A DNA stretch of 64,000 nucleotides from Ammoniphilus sp. CFH 90114 (GTDB lineage Bacteria; Bacillota; Bacilli; Aneurinibacillales; RAOX-1). The notes below the pieces were generated by a model that ran no database searches, was not told where the DNA came from, and saw only the letters and a program-made list of their open reading frames with translations. This document shows positions 55,041 through 64,000 of this stretch, piece after piece. The stretch covers positions 62,001-126,000 of the forward strand of contig NZ_SDLI01000001.1 in assembly GCF_004123195.1 (NCBI RefSeq), written 5' to 3'. The translations under genes and the position numbers were made by a program. How positions within the stretch are numbered: position 1 is the first letter of the stretch; the number at the start of each line of letters is the position of its first letter.

Positions 55041-55661
55041 ATGTGGAATAAAAGGACAAACAGGTCCCAATGGTTCTTTTATGGATTTTTTTGTGCCGCT
55101 CTTCTTGCTTTCATCACCGGAGGAGTATGGGTATCAATTAACACGATAGAGCAACAGAAACGTGTATTAAATACAGAGCCGAGCCAAGATATTGAAGCCG
55201 TACAGGCTCTTGCGCGACAAGAGGTTGAATTAGTGTTAAAGAAGACTTACCTCTGTGGAACAGAAACGGAAGAAAAGCTTACGAAGTTTGTACCATCCGT
55301 CGATCAAGTTCTTTCCGACTATCAAGACTGGGAGCTCGTCTCCAACCAAGGAAATCAATTTGTGTTTAAGAAATTAGTTCAAGACATTGGTCCATCTTGT
55401 CAGGAGAATGGTTATTTTGGTCTATCAGAAGAAGGGATCCTAACCTTGTTTGAGGGTCCTCCGCAGGAACAAAAAGTAATTCAAACGTTCTTTCATATTG
55501 ATACGGAAAAACTAGAATCAAGTCTACCTAGCGATTTGGTTCTCCTAAAGGAAGGTATTCGGATTCATGACCTAGCAGAATACAATAGTATCCTATCCAC
55601 CTATGGAGAGTACTCAGATCGGTCGAATTATTCTCGTTTAACTGAAATGGAAGAGGAATAA
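55041..55661 (+). CDS. bofC: BofC-like intercompartmental checkpoint protein
   Basis: 206 residues: an N-terminal membrane or signal segment (about 12-33), then an extracytoplasmic domain with LKKTYLCGTETEEKL and a C-terminal BofC-like region (SEEGILTLFEGPPQEQKVIQTFFHID in part: EEGILTLFEG). BofC restrains SpoIVB signalling in B. subtilis. The position just before ruvC supports this. The ATG at 55041 follows AAGGGG, which lies in the inverted repeat. Confidence 0.87.
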   Translation: MWNKRTNRSQWFFYGFFCAALLAFITGGVWVSINTIEQQKRVLNTEPSQDIEAVQALARQEVELVLKKTYLCGTETEEKLTKFVPSVDQVLSDYQDWELVSNQGNQFVFKKLVQDIGPSCQENGYFGLSEEGILTLFEGPPQEQKVIQTFFHIDTEKLESSLPSDLVLLKEGIRIHDLAEYNSILSTYGEYSDRSNYSRLTEMEEE

Positions 55662-55690
55662 AAAGAGTGTCTATTTTAGGCACTCTTTTT
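55660..55690 (+). terminator. Terminator overlapping the bofC stop
   Basis: AAAAAGAGTG (55660-55669) pairs with CACTCTTTTT (55681-55690), with TCT/AGG inner pairing and a 4-nt loop; ends in five Ts. Confidence 0.92.
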
Positions 55691-55786
55691 ATGTTGAGGA
55701 AAGGGTAGAAGTTTTTCTTATATTCCACGAGCGAGGAATATAGTACAATAAAGGGATGAACTTTATGGCTCGGGGGGTAGACGAAC

Positions 55787-56284
55787 ATGAGAATTATCGG
55801 CATAGATCCCGGCATCGCTATTGTGGGATATGGAATTATTGAGAAACAGGGCAACCGTTTGATTCCGATTCAGTATGGCTGTATCAAAACAGAAGCCCAT
55901 ACAAGAGATGCGCTTCGCCTCAAGCAGATTTATGATGCCATGACGATTTTATTAAAAAAATATCAGCCAGAGGTGCTTGCGGTAGAGAAGCTTTTCTTTA
56001 ATCGAAACGTGACGACAGCTTTCTCGGTTGGGCAAGCTAGAGGAGTAATTGTTCTTGCGGGAGAAGAGGCAGGGATTCCTCTATATGAATATACTCCCTT
56101 GCAAGTGAAGCAATCTGTAGTAGGCTACGGGCAAGCAGAGAAAAAGCAAATCCAAGAGATGGTGAGAATTCTGCTCTCTCTTCAGACAGCGCCAAAACCA
56201 GACGATGTAGCAGATGCGTTGGGAGTAGCTATTACACATGCTCATTCCTCACATATCCATAATTTGATTAATGGTGGGAAATAA
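55787..56284 (+). CDS. ruvC: Holliday junction resolvase RuvC
   Basis: 165 residues, RNase H-like: first catalytic Asp in IIGIDPGIAIVGYG (Asp7), second acidic site in EVLAVEKLFFNRNVTTAFSVGQARG, and the C-terminal DDVADALGVAITHAH. B. subtilis lacks RuvC and uses RecU, so this is a lineage marker. A TACAAT at 55744-55749 may be its -10. TAATG overlap with ruvA. Confidence 0.97.
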   Translation: MRIIGIDPGIAIVGYGIIEKQGNRLIPIQYGCIKTEAHTRDALRLKQIYDAMTILLKKYQPEVLAVEKLFFNRNVTTAFSVGQARGVIVLAGEEAGIPLYEYTPLQVKQSVVGYGQAEKKQIQEMVRILLSLQTAPKPDDVADALGVAITHAHSSHIHNLINGGK

Positions 56285-56910
56285 TGATAGATTACATTGA
56301 AGGACGCATTGAATATATTGAATCAGATTCCGTTACCATTGGGACAAATCAAGGAGTAGGCTATCGACTTTTTTGTCCTAATCCCTATGAACACAAGGTA
56401 AAGCAAGAAAAGCGGATATTCACTCATCATTATGTACGAGAAGATGCGGCACATTTATACGGATTTTCAACACGAGAACAGCGTGACTTATTTCGAAAGC
56501 TCCTAGATGTATCAGGAATTGGTCCGAAGGGGGCTTTAGCCATTATCGCTTCCGCTGCACCAGCACAAATCGCGTCTGCTGTCCAGCGAGAGGATGTGAA
56601 CTTCTTAACGAAGTTCCCTGGCATCGGTAAAAAAACAGCAGGCAGAATGGTACTTGATTTGAAAGATAAGCTTAAGGAGTTTGCGGCGAATGCGAGTTTT
56701 GAGGAACTTGCTGGTGGGATGACAGAAGTAGACTTGTTCTCTGCTGGAGTTGAACTTGGGGCAGAAGCGCATGAAGAAGCCGCTGAAGCCTTGAAGGCTC
56801 TTGGATATAGTGAGTCTGAAGTACAGAAAGTCATGTCTAAGTTGAAGAAGGAGATCATGACGACAGAAGAATTGATTAAAAAAGCACTTCAGCTATTTAT
56901 CTCGAAATAG
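56284..56910 (+). CDS. ruvA: Holliday junction helicase subunit RuvA
   Basis: 208 residues: N-terminal OB fold, helix-hairpin-helix motifs (LLDVSGIGPKGALAII and FLTKFPGIGKKTAGRMVLDLKDK), flexible linker and C-terminal domain III (EEAAEALKALGYSESEVQK) that contacts RuvB. Confidence 0.97.
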   Translation: MIDYIEGRIEYIESDSVTIGTNQGVGYRLFCPNPYEHKVKQEKRIFTHHYVREDAAHLYGFSTREQRDLFRKLLDVSGIGPKGALAIIASAAPAQIASAVQREDVNFLTKFPGIGKKTAGRMVLDLKDKLKEFAANASFEELAGGMTEVDLFSAGVELGAEAHEEAAEALKALGYSESEVQKVMSKLKKEIMTTEELIKKALQLFISK

Positions 56911-56927
56911 AAGGGGGAGAGGCTTAA

Positions 56928-57926
56928 ATGGAAGACCGTATCATATCTTCACAGATGAAGGAAGAAGATATGGGGATGGACTATAGCCTTCGGCCGCGCT
57001 ATCTTGATGAATATATCGGACAGTCGCAGGTAAAAGAAAACCTGAAGATTTACATAGAGGCTGCGAAGCTGCGTAAGGAACCACTTGATCATGTGCTTCT
57101 TTATGGTCCTCCCGGTTTAGGTAAGACAACCCTCTCAACCATTATTGCAAATGAGTTGGGGGTTAATCTTAGAACTACATCAGGCCCTGCTATTGAGCGT
57201 CCTGGAGACCTTGCCGCGATCCTGACGAACTTGCAGCATGGGGATGTCCTGTTTATCGATGAGATTCATCGGCTCAATCGAAGTGTAGAAGAGGTGCTCT
57301 ATCCTGCTATGGAGGATTTCGCCTTAGACATTATTATTGGAAAGGGACCAAGTGCACGCTCCGTAAGACTCGATCTCCCTCCATTTACCCTGATCGGCGC
57401 AACAACAAGGGCAGGTTTATTGTCAGCTCCTCTTCGAGATCGTTTCGGTGTAGTAAGTCGTTTGGAATTTTATAATGTAGCTGAACTAACGTATATTGTT
57501 AGGCGGGCAGCGGAAATCCTGAATGCAGGGATTGAGAAAAGTGCTGCTGAAGAAATTGCTCTTCGTTCTCGTGGAACCCCTCGAATTGCCAATAGACTCT
57601 TAAAAAGGGTAAGGGATTTTGCTCAAGTAAAGGGAGATGGACAAATCACCCAGGAGTTGGCCAGTGAAGCGTTAACTAGAATCCAGGTTGATCGATTGGG
57701 ATTAGATCATGTTGACCACAAGCTTATTCTTGGCATTATCGATAAATTCAGGGGAGGACCGGTGGGAGTAGATACGATAGCTGCTACGATCGGTGAAGAA
57801 TCCCATACGATTGAAGATGTTTATGAACCTTATTTACTCCAGATTGGTTTTTTGCAGCGTACCCCGCGTGGGCGAATTGTTACCCCATTAGCCTATCAGC
57901 ACTTTAACCGGGAGGTGCCAAAGTAG
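56928..57926 (+). CDS. ruvB: Holliday junction helicase motor RuvB
   Basis: 332-residue AAA+ ATPase: N-terminal [12 protein letters not shown], Walker [15 protein letters not shown], Walker [14 protein letters not shown], sensor GATTRAG, arginine-finger RDRFG and a C-terminal winged helix ([15 protein letters not shown]). AAGGGGGAGAGG precedes the ATG. Confidence 0.98.
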   Translation: MEDRIISSQMKEEDMGMDYSLRPRYLDEYIGQSQVKENLKIYIEAAKLRKEPLDHVLLYGPPGLGKTTLSTIIANELGVNLRTTSGPAIERPGDLAAILTNLQHGDVLFIDEIHRLNRSVEEVLYPAMEDFALDIIIGKGPSARSVRLDLPPFTLIGATTRAGLLSAPLRDRFGVVSRLEFYNVAELTYIVRRAAEILNAGIEKSAAEEIALRSRGTPRIANRLLKRVRDFAQVKGDGQITQELASEALTRIQVDRLGLDHVDHKLILGIIDKFRGGPVGVDTIAATIGEESHTIEDVYEPYLLQIGFLQRTPRGRIVTPLAYQHFNREVPK

Positions 57927-57931
57927 AACTT

Positions 57932-58153
57932 ATGAATCCAATCGCAAAACTGCTCGTCATGGCCGGTGTGATTCTAATTATTGTCGGCTTGGTATGGCAA
58001 GTAGGAGGACGGTTCTTAAACCTAGGCCGATTGCCAGGAGATATCGTGGTAGAGAAAGAAAACTTTCGATTTTACTTTCCTTTAATGACAAGTATTATCG
58101 TTAGTGTGGTTTTATCTCTTTTGTTTTATCTGTTTCGATTCTTTAAATCCTAA
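57932..58153 (+). CDS. DUF2905-like small membrane protein
   Basis: 73 residues with two transmembrane helices (about 4-24 and 51-70) around GGRFLNLGRLPGDIVVEKENFRFYFP (in part LGRLPGDIVVE), the DUF2905 hallmark. It follows ruvB by five bases; the ribosome binding site (GGAGGTG in the ruvB end) is distant, so coupling is likely. Function unknown. Confidence 0.9.
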   Translation: MNPIAKLLVMAGVILIIVGLVWQVGGRFLNLGRLPGDIVVEKENFRFYFPLMTSIIVSVVLSLLFYLFRFFKS

Positions 58154-58232
58154 TCTCTCTAGGAGAAAAGGTATGTCTGCAGCCAGATTTTGTAACACTA
58201 TTTAAAAAAGTGGATTTGAGGATGATAGAAAA

Positions 58233-59261
58233 GTGGACGTTAATGAATTTGATTTTGAATTGCCGGAAGAGCTTATTGCCCAGAGCCCTCTTAAGGAGCG
58301 CAGTGCTTCGAGACTACTTGTTTTAAACAAGGAAACAGGTGAAGTCAAGCATCAGAGCTTTAAAGACCTTATCGATTATCTGTCGCCGGGGGATGTGATC
58401 GTTCTTAATGATACCCGAGTGATTCCTGCTCGATTATTCGGGGCCAAAGCGGACACGGGGGCAAAAATCGAGGTATTGCTTCTTAAACAGTTGGATGGAG
58501 ATCGATGGGAAACCTTAGTAAAGCCTGGTAAGAAAATGAAACCTGGATCCGTCGTCACGTTTGGCGATGGACGGCTTACGGGAATATGTGAAGAAAGCAC
58601 CGAAGTGGGGGGGCGAATTATTCGTTTCCAATATACTGGTATCTTCAACGAGATTCTAGATGAACTTGGACAGATGCCACTTCCTCCTTATATTAAGGAG
58701 CAATTAGAGGACTCCGAAAGATATCAAACCGTCTTCGCGAAAAATCCGGGTTCAGCAGCTGCACCTACGGCAGGTCTTCATTTTACAGAAGAATATCTTC
58801 AACAGATACGTGATAAAGGTATACATATTGCTTATATCACTCTCCACGTCGGGTTAGGTACCTTTAGACCTGTACAAGTTGAGAATGTGTTAGAACATAA
58901 AATGCATACGGAGTACTTCGAAATTTCTCAGGAAAACGCCGACCGTATCAATGCCGCGAAAGCTAGCGGAAATCGCGTCGTAGCAGTAGGGACCACGGCT
59001 ACTAGAACATTGGAAACCGTAGGAGGAAAAAACGAAGGGAAAGTGGTAGCAGACTCGGGATGGACAGATATTTTTATTTATCCTGGTTATCATTTTACCG
59101 TTGTAGATGGATTGTTGACCAACTTTCATCTTCCTAAATCTACTCTAGTTATGCTGGTTAGCTCTCTAGCAGGGAAGGAACCCATTCTAAATGCTTATCG
59201 AGAAGCTGTAGAGCAAAGGTATCGTTTTTTTAGTTTCGGCGATGCGATGTTAATTATTTAA
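58233..59261 (+). CDS. queA: S-adenosylmethionine:tRNA ribosyltransferase-isomerase
   Basis: Makes epoxyqueuosine from preQ1-modified tRNA. 342 residues: N-terminal [24 protein letters not shown] (in part LPEELIAQ), [12 protein letters not shown], and [15 protein letters not shown]. The GTG start at 58233 follows GAGGATGAT. It works directly after Tgt, encoded next. Confidence 0.97.
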   Translation: MDVNEFDFELPEELIAQSPLKERSASRLLVLNKETGEVKHQSFKDLIDYLSPGDVIVLNDTRVIPARLFGAKADTGAKIEVLLLKQLDGDRWETLVKPGKKMKPGSVVTFGDGRLTGICEESTEVGGRIIRFQYTGIFNEILDELGQMPLPPYIKEQLEDSERYQTVFAKNPGSAAAPTAGLHFTEEYLQQIRDKGIHIAYITLHVGLGTFRPVQVENVLEHKMHTEYFEISQENADRINAAKASGNRVVAVGTTATRTLETVGGKNEGKVVADSGWTDIFIYPGYHFTVVDGLLTNFHLPKSTLVMLVSSLAGKEPILNAYREAVEQRYRFFSFGDAMLII

Positions 59262-59266
59262 AATTC

Positions 59267-59309
59267 CACTAAACAACTTGTTTTCCTATGAAAAGGTTTA
59301 GTGTATAAT
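59267..59309 (+). promoter_or_regulatory. Nested palindrome and -10 box upstream of tgt
   Basis: CACTAAAC (59267-59274) and GTTTAGTG (59296-59303) are perfect arms enclosing TTTTC-ctat-GAAAA (59281-59294). TATAAT at 59304-59309 abuts the right arm. It may be a promoter operator or an imperfect queA terminator. Confidence 0.55.
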
Positions 59310-59315
59310 GTTTGA

Positions 59316-60464
<1,149 letters not shown>

Positions 60465-60481
60465 TATCAGGAGGGATACAC

Positions 60482-60790
60482 ATGCAATGGATTGAACTAG
60501 CAGATGCAGGTGCTGCGGGAGGAGGCTTTTTGGGTTCCATATTGCCTTTGGTGCTCATGTTTGCCATTTTTTACTTCTTATTAATTCGTCCCCAACAGAA
60601 GAAGCAGAAGCAGCGCAACGCGATGCTTAATGCCTTGAAAAAGGGAGATAAGGTTGTTACGATTGGCGGAGTTCATGGAACCATATCTGAAATGAGAGAA
60701 GATACCATTATTGTTAAGATTGCTGAGAATACCAGAGTAACAATGGAAAAAGGTGCAGTCAACCAAGTTGTTTCAAGTGATGCAGAATAA
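60482..60790 (+). CDS. yajC: Preprotein translocase accessory subunit YajC
   Basis: 102 residues: one N-terminal transmembrane helix (about 17-37, GSILPLVLMFAIFYFLLIRP), the family motif RPQQKKQKQ and VTIGGVHGTI. Accessory subunit to SecDF. CAGGAGGG precedes the ATG. Confidence 0.96.
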   Translation: MQWIELADAGAAGGGFLGSILPLVLMFAIFYFLLIRPQQKKQKQRNAMLNALKKGDKVVTIGGVHGTISEMREDTIIVKIAENTRVTMEKGAVNQVVSSDAE

Positions 60791-60795
60791 CGAAG

Positions 60796-60837
60796 AAAAA
60801 AAGTCTTACTACTACGCGTAGCAAGACTTTTTTTTTA
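60796..60837. terminator. Bidirectional terminator between yajC and the convergent gene
   Basis: AAAAAAAGTCTT (60796-60807) pairs with AAGACTTTTTTT (from 60823); inner CTAC/GTAG. Poly-A and poly-T on both sides serve both strands, overlapping the end of the minus-strand gene. Confidence 0.92.
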
Positions 60838-61212
60838 CTTGTTGGCTAAATTCACCCCAAAGATACCCCCGACTGCTCCTACTAAGAATGCGATGGCTAG
60901 GTACAATAATGCGCTAAGGTGAGGAGTCATATCAAAGGCTAAAAATCCAATTAACACGAGTAAGACAAAATAAACCATTCCTGTAAGTCCTCCAAAATAC
61001 CAACCTTTGTGTCCCCCTTGTTTACCCGCGATTAAACCACCAATGAGCAAACTAATCCCATTAACCGTGTAAGTGAAATAGGAGAGACTGAATTCACTTA
61101 AACTGCTGAAGTGAAGCAAGAGAGATGTGATTAACGATCCAACCAAAACCAAGCCCAGTGTGGTTAAAGTACCAGTAAGAATGGGGGATGAAGACGCTGC
61201 AATTGTTTTCAT
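60835..61212 (-). CDS. TIGR04086-like membrane protein (YrzE-like)
   Basis: 125 residues, four predicted transmembrane helices, resembling the TIGR04086 family next to yajC in many Bacillales. Function unknown. GGGAGG lies eight bases before the ATG at 61212; an in-frame ATG at 61218 is only two bases from it. Confidence 0.85.
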   Translation of the reverse strand: MKTIAASSSPILTGTLTTLGLVLVGSLITSLLLHFSSLSEFSLSYFTYTVNGISLLIGGLIAGKQGGHKGWYFGGLTGMVYFVLLVLIGFLAFDMTPHLSALLYLAIAFLVGAVGGIFGVNLANK

Positions 61213-61376
61213 AACCATTACCTCCCGCTGTATCCTTAGTCTTGTACAATGTATGAAGACAGGCGGTAGAATATGACAAGTTATGGAAGTGCCGGAATAA
61301 GGTGGTGTACATAGGTTAGCTTGTACAAGTTCAGACTAGGAAGTAACTTCAGAGGTAATTAATAAGGGGGATTCCA

Positions 61377-61907
61377 ATGGACCTGGCAATCCTACTGATA
61401 CGTACCATCGTGCTTTATTTTTTTCTTATGTTGGCTATCCAATTACTGTTTCGGAGGAAGAAGACCTCTCTTGCGGATTTATTGGTTGCGTTTATGGTGG
61501 CCCAGTTTATTGTACTGGCTGTGGATAAACCCGGAAAACCGTTGCTTGCTCTCCTGCTACCCACCTTATTCTTACTTGTACTGCATATGTTGTTCAAGCC
61601 CATGTTTACGCGTTACCATAGAAACGAGGATAAGAATCGGATTTCTTCTATTCCATTTAAGCCCCAGACTGCTGATGTGGAAATGGGGGTATTAGATGAA
61701 GTCCCAGTATCAAAGCCCATGGGTCCGTTACCACTACCCCTTATCTTAGATGGAAAGGTTCTTGATCATAATTTAGAACAGTTAGGTAAAACCCGATTCT
61801 GGTTAAAAAATGAAGTGCAGAGATATGGCGTCCAACGGTTTAAAGAAGTAGCTTATTGCAGTATGGATCGTTATGGTCATATGTTTTTGGATAAAAAGAG
61901 AACTTAA
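61377..61907 (+). CDS. DUF421-like membrane protein (YrbG-like)
   Basis: 176 residues: N-terminal hydrophobic part with two to three helices (FFLMLAIQLLFRRKKTSLADLLVAFMVAQFI in part: RRKKTSLADLLVAFMV) and a C-terminal soluble domain with PLPLILDGKVLDHNLEQLGKTRFWLKNEV (in part ILDGKVLDHNLEQLG), as in DUF421 proteins. Short compared with typical members (about 220). Shares a two-base 3' gap with spoVB, without a terminator. Confidence 0.85.
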   Translation: MDLAILLIRTIVLYFFLMLAIQLLFRRKKTSLADLLVAFMVAQFIVLAVDKPGKPLLALLLPTLFLLVLHMLFKPMFTRYHRNEDKNRISSIPFKPQTADVEMGVLDEVPVSKPMGPLPLPLILDGKVLDHNLEQLGKTRFWLKNEVQRYGVQRFKEVAYCSMDRYGHMFLDKKRT

Positions 61908-61909
61908 AT

Positions 61910-63493
61910 TTAGCGTAAAGGAAATAAAGGAGAAATGAACTTTCCTAAAAAAGGAATGCGTTGTATATCCTGTTTTCCTAGAACCTTCAAGAAGAGTAGG
62001 AATATCAAGTAAATGAAAATTGCACCAAGGGAAGCTGAGAAAAGAGCTGCAGATTGAGGCATCCAAACTTGTAGCTTCTCAAAGGATAGGATTCCAAACC
62101 AGCCCATTCCAATCATGGAGAGGGCTACTTTTATGAAGTCTCTAAGTTGAATAGAAAGTCCTGTGAGTTTTACTACACTAAAAAAGTGCAGGAGTGTGAC
62201 AATAACAATCCCAATGCTAATCGCTATCGTAATGCCGTTGGTACCAATATTGGGGTTGGTAGCCAAAATGTAAATGGCAAACGTCTTAAGTATCGCTCCG
62301 TATATCGAATTCTTCATGGCTACTTGAGCATAATCCAATCCTTGCAAAGTGGCGGCTAAAGGCCCTTGAAAATAAAGAAAGAGGCAAAATGGGACCATGA
62401 GCTTCATGATACTTCCTACTTCTGCAGACCCATAGATCACTTCAGATAGCGGCTCGGCAAAAATATAAAGAATGACAGTGAAGGGGGCCCCAATAACAAG
62501 AGCAAGGCGCAGGGACTGATGGATTCGTCGATGGACCATCGCCCAATTTTTTTGAGCATGAGCTTCAGCCACAGCAGGAACAAGGGATACCGCAAGAGAA
62601 TAAGTAAAGAAAGTAGGGAAGGTAAGCAGAGGAATGGCCATTCCTTGCAGTTGCCCATAGTAGGTGGTTGCTGCAGCGGTTGCCAGACCCGCAATGGCAA
62701 GGCTTTGTGCTACAATGATCGGTTCGATCCAGAAGGTTAAGGAACCGATTAACCGTCCAGAAGTCACCGGTAGAGCAATCCGAAGAAGTCCCTTCCAGGT
62801 TTCTGCATGACGTTTAATTGCTTGGTTGAGCCTAGAACCGGCCCAGATCTGTCTCATCTTAGTCCCCCTGAAGTGCATGACGAGGGCGATCATTCCTGCA
62901 AACTCGCCAATAACGACTCCTACCATAGCCGCAGCGGCCGCATACTCCACACCCATCGGTAGGAAGTAGGACGCAAGTAGGAGAACGGTAAATATTCTTA
63001 TTACTTGCTCAATAATTTGAGAACTTGCCGTAGGAGTCATGTTTTGTTTTCCTTGGAAGTATCCTCGAATAACAGAGGAGATAGCGACTATTGGTACAAT
63101 GGGGGCAATCCCAATGAGGGAGTAATAGGCCCTAGTATCAGTTAATAAGTATCGAGAAATCATAGGTGCCCCGAGAATCATGGCTGTTGTAAAGATAACG
63201 CTAAGAATCGTTACGAGAAATAGAGAAATCTTAAGAATAGCCTTAACCTTTTTGTGATCATTCTGAGCGGTGGCTTCGGCGACCAATTTAGAGATAGCAA
63301 TAGGTAAACCGAACTGGGTTAAGGTAATGACAAGATATAAAGTGGGTACAGCCATTTGATATAATCCCATACCCTCTGCTCCGATGATCCGTGACAGGAA
63401 GATGCGATTAATGAATCCAAGTAATTTAGTCAATAATCCGGCTGCAACAAGTATGAGAGTCCCTTGTAAAAAGGTTTGCTTTTTCGTGGGCAT
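61910..63493 (-). CDS. spoVB: SpoVB-like MOP/MATE-superfamily flippase
   Basis: 527 residues, about 14 transmembrane helices, polysaccharide-biosynthesis/MurJ-like fold. N-terminus TFLQGTLILVAAGLLTKLLGFINRI is characteristic of SpoVB (in part LLTKLLGFINRI). Needed for cortex synthesis in B. subtilis. The ATG at 63493 is preferred; an upstream extension of 42 residues has no hydrophobic logic. Divergent from comN. Confidence 0.92.
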   Translation of the reverse strand: MPTKKQTFLQGTLILVAAGLLTKLLGFINRIFLSRIIGAEGMGLYQMAVPTLYLVITLTQFGLPIAISKLVAEATAQNDHKKVKAILKISLFLVTILSVIFTTAMILGAPMISRYLLTDTRAYYSLIGIAPIVPIVAISSVIRGYFQGKQNMTPTASSQIIEQVIRIFTVLLLASYFLPMGVEYAAAAAMVGVVIGEFAGMIALVMHFRGTKMRQIWAGSRLNQAIKRHAETWKGLLRIALPVTSGRLIGSLTFWIEPIIVAQSLAIAGLATAAATTYYGQLQGMAIPLLTFPTFFTYSLAVSLVPAVAEAHAQKNWAMVHRRIHQSLRLALVIGAPFTVILYIFAEPLSEVIYGSAEVGSIMKLMVPFCLFLYFQGPLAATLQGLDYAQVAMKNSIYGAILKTFAIYILATNPNIGTNGITIAISIGIVIVTLLHFFSVVKLTGLSIQLRDFIKVALSMIGMGWFGILSFEKLQVWMPQSAALFSASLGAIFIYLIFLLFLKVLGKQDIQRIPFLGKFISPLFPLR

Positions 63494-63653
63494 TACCCTG
63501 ATTTCCTTTCTGTGGCTTAAATAGCACCAATTTTTTCTGCTTACATAAAATAGATATGCATGTACAAATAGGACATGACTTGAATGTTGAATAAATATAT
63601 AACTTGTTCTTCTTGTCATAAAAAAAGATCCTTTTAGGGAGAGGTCACGAAAA

Positions 63654-63902
63654 ATGGAGAATTCGTTAACATTAGAAGACTTAAAAAAACAAATGTCGCA
63701 AGTATGCAGGAGTAAGGCTGAAGAATTTCAAATGTTAGGTTATGAAAACGTGACACCAGAAGAGATATGGGAGTGCGTATCGAGTGCGTATAAGAAAGAA
63801 ATTCCTCTCATCCATCGCATTGTTAACGATATCTTGTCCCTGAAAGTGACAAAATTTATGAATTGGATGACGATGAAAGTTTACCGGGGAGAATTTGAGT
63901 AA
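63654..63902 (+). CDS. comN: ComN-like post-transcriptional regulator
   Basis: 82 residues: MENSLTLEDLKKQMSQVCRSKAEEFQMLGYENVTPEEIWECV region (in part LGYENVTPEEIWECV) matches the ComN/post-transcriptional regulator family, which in B. subtilis is divergent from spoVB and affects comE operon mRNA. GGGAGAGG precedes the ATG. Confidence 0.88.
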   Translation: MENSLTLEDLKKQMSQVCRSKAEEFQMLGYENVTPEEIWECVSSAYKKEIPLIHRIVNDILSLKVTKFMNWMTMKVYRGEFE

Positions 63903-63907
63903 AGGAG

Positions 63908-63936
63908 GAGCAGCCCTAGGGTTGCTCTTCTTTTTT
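63908..63936 (+). terminator. Terminator after comN
   Basis: GAGCAGCC (63908-63915) pairs with GGTTGCTC (63920-63927) with one G-T wobble, 4-nt loop, T-run to 63936. Confidence 0.9.
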
Positions 63937-63965
63937 CTGCCTAATTTGAGATTTAATGACCTGAA

Positions 63966-63995
63966 TTGACATGCATTTGAAGCGATGCGTATAAT
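63966..63995 (+). promoter_or_regulatory. Strong sigma-A promoter reading out of the window
   Basis: Consensus TTGACA (63966-63971), 18-bp spacer, consensus TATAAT (63990-63995). The gene it serves lies beyond base 64000. Confidence 0.85.
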
Positions 63996-64000
63996 AGCAC

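Noticed and set aside
61910-63619. Extended SpoVB with 42 extra N-terminal residues
   Set aside because: The extension has no family resemblance; the start at 63493 gives a normal first helix.

Overview
The window is a chromosomal segment of an endospore-forming, Gram-positive bacterium of the order Bacillales. The evidence is a long block whose gene order follows the Bacillus subtilis hem-valS-folC-comC-spoIIB-maf-radC-mre-min-spoIVF-rplU-obg-pheB-pheA-safA-bofC-ruv-queA-tgt-yajC-spoVB-comN region, with many sporulation genes (spoVID, ysxE, spoIIB-like, spoIVFA/FB, spo0B, safA, yutH, bofC, spoVB). Differences from B. subtilis (a type IV pilus locus, rng, hom-thrC-thrB and ilvE inside the block, a cbb3-like oxidase, DUF4321) point to a Brevibacillus/Paenibacillus-like lineage. 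That placement is an inference from synteny, not a database match. No rRNA, tRNA, insertion sequence, prophage or CRISPR array was recognised.

Layout. 1-6966: type IV pilus genes pilB (5' end outside the window), pilT, pilC, a major-type prepilin, then pilM-pilN-pilO and a second prepilin. The matching prepilin peptidase lies far away at 30047. 6967-7303: gene-free, with four copies of a degenerate 21-bp repeat. 7304-9711: minus-strand pair, an orphan ABC-type binding lipoprotein and an MFS transporter. 10017-16286: complete glutamate-to-uroporphyrinogen III haem operon hemAXCDBL. 16448-18857: spore coat genes spoVID and ysxE. 19410-21897: compact cbb3-type oxidase operon, including a 46-codon ccoS gene too short for routine ORF calling. 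22190-24066: FtsX-like permease and its ATPase. 24120-32118: T-box valS, folC, murC, comC/pilD, SPOR protein. 32291-39290: DUF4321, maf, radC, mreBCD-minCD, rodA. 39408-42637: spoIVFA/FB and rng. 42785-46404: rplU-prp-rpmA, spo0B, obgE, pheB. 46432-51690: hom-thrC-thrB, pheA, ilvE. 51812-55661: safA, yutH, nadE, bofC. 55787-63902: ruvCAB, DUF2905, queA, tgt, yajC, a TIGR04086-like gene, a DUF421 gene, spoVB (minus) and comN.

How genes work together. PilB/PilT/PilC, PilM/N/O, two prepilins and the peptidase form a nearly complete extendable and retractable pilus set. The haem operon supplies the oxidase, and their upstream regions share TTTGTGA-like motifs and TGTGA-N6-(T/G)CACA palindromes, suggesting a common oxygen or redox regulator. 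SpoVID and SafA are known coat-assembly partners. SpoIVFA, SpoIVFB and BofC belong to the pro-sigma-K checkpoint. Prp is encoded beside the L27 precursor whose N-terminal extension it is known to remove.

I did not find a convincing wholly new multi-gene system. The least-explained items are regulatory or small: a long inverted repeat covering the bofC ribosome binding site, a structured leader before pilM, a nested palindrome at the tgt promoter, an attenuator-like leader before ilvE, the repeat cluster at 7060-7239, the recent 39-bp repeat expansion in safA, and several microproteins. Many starts are TTG or GTG. Starts were moved inward from the longest ORF where a ribosome binding site and family N-terminus agreed.
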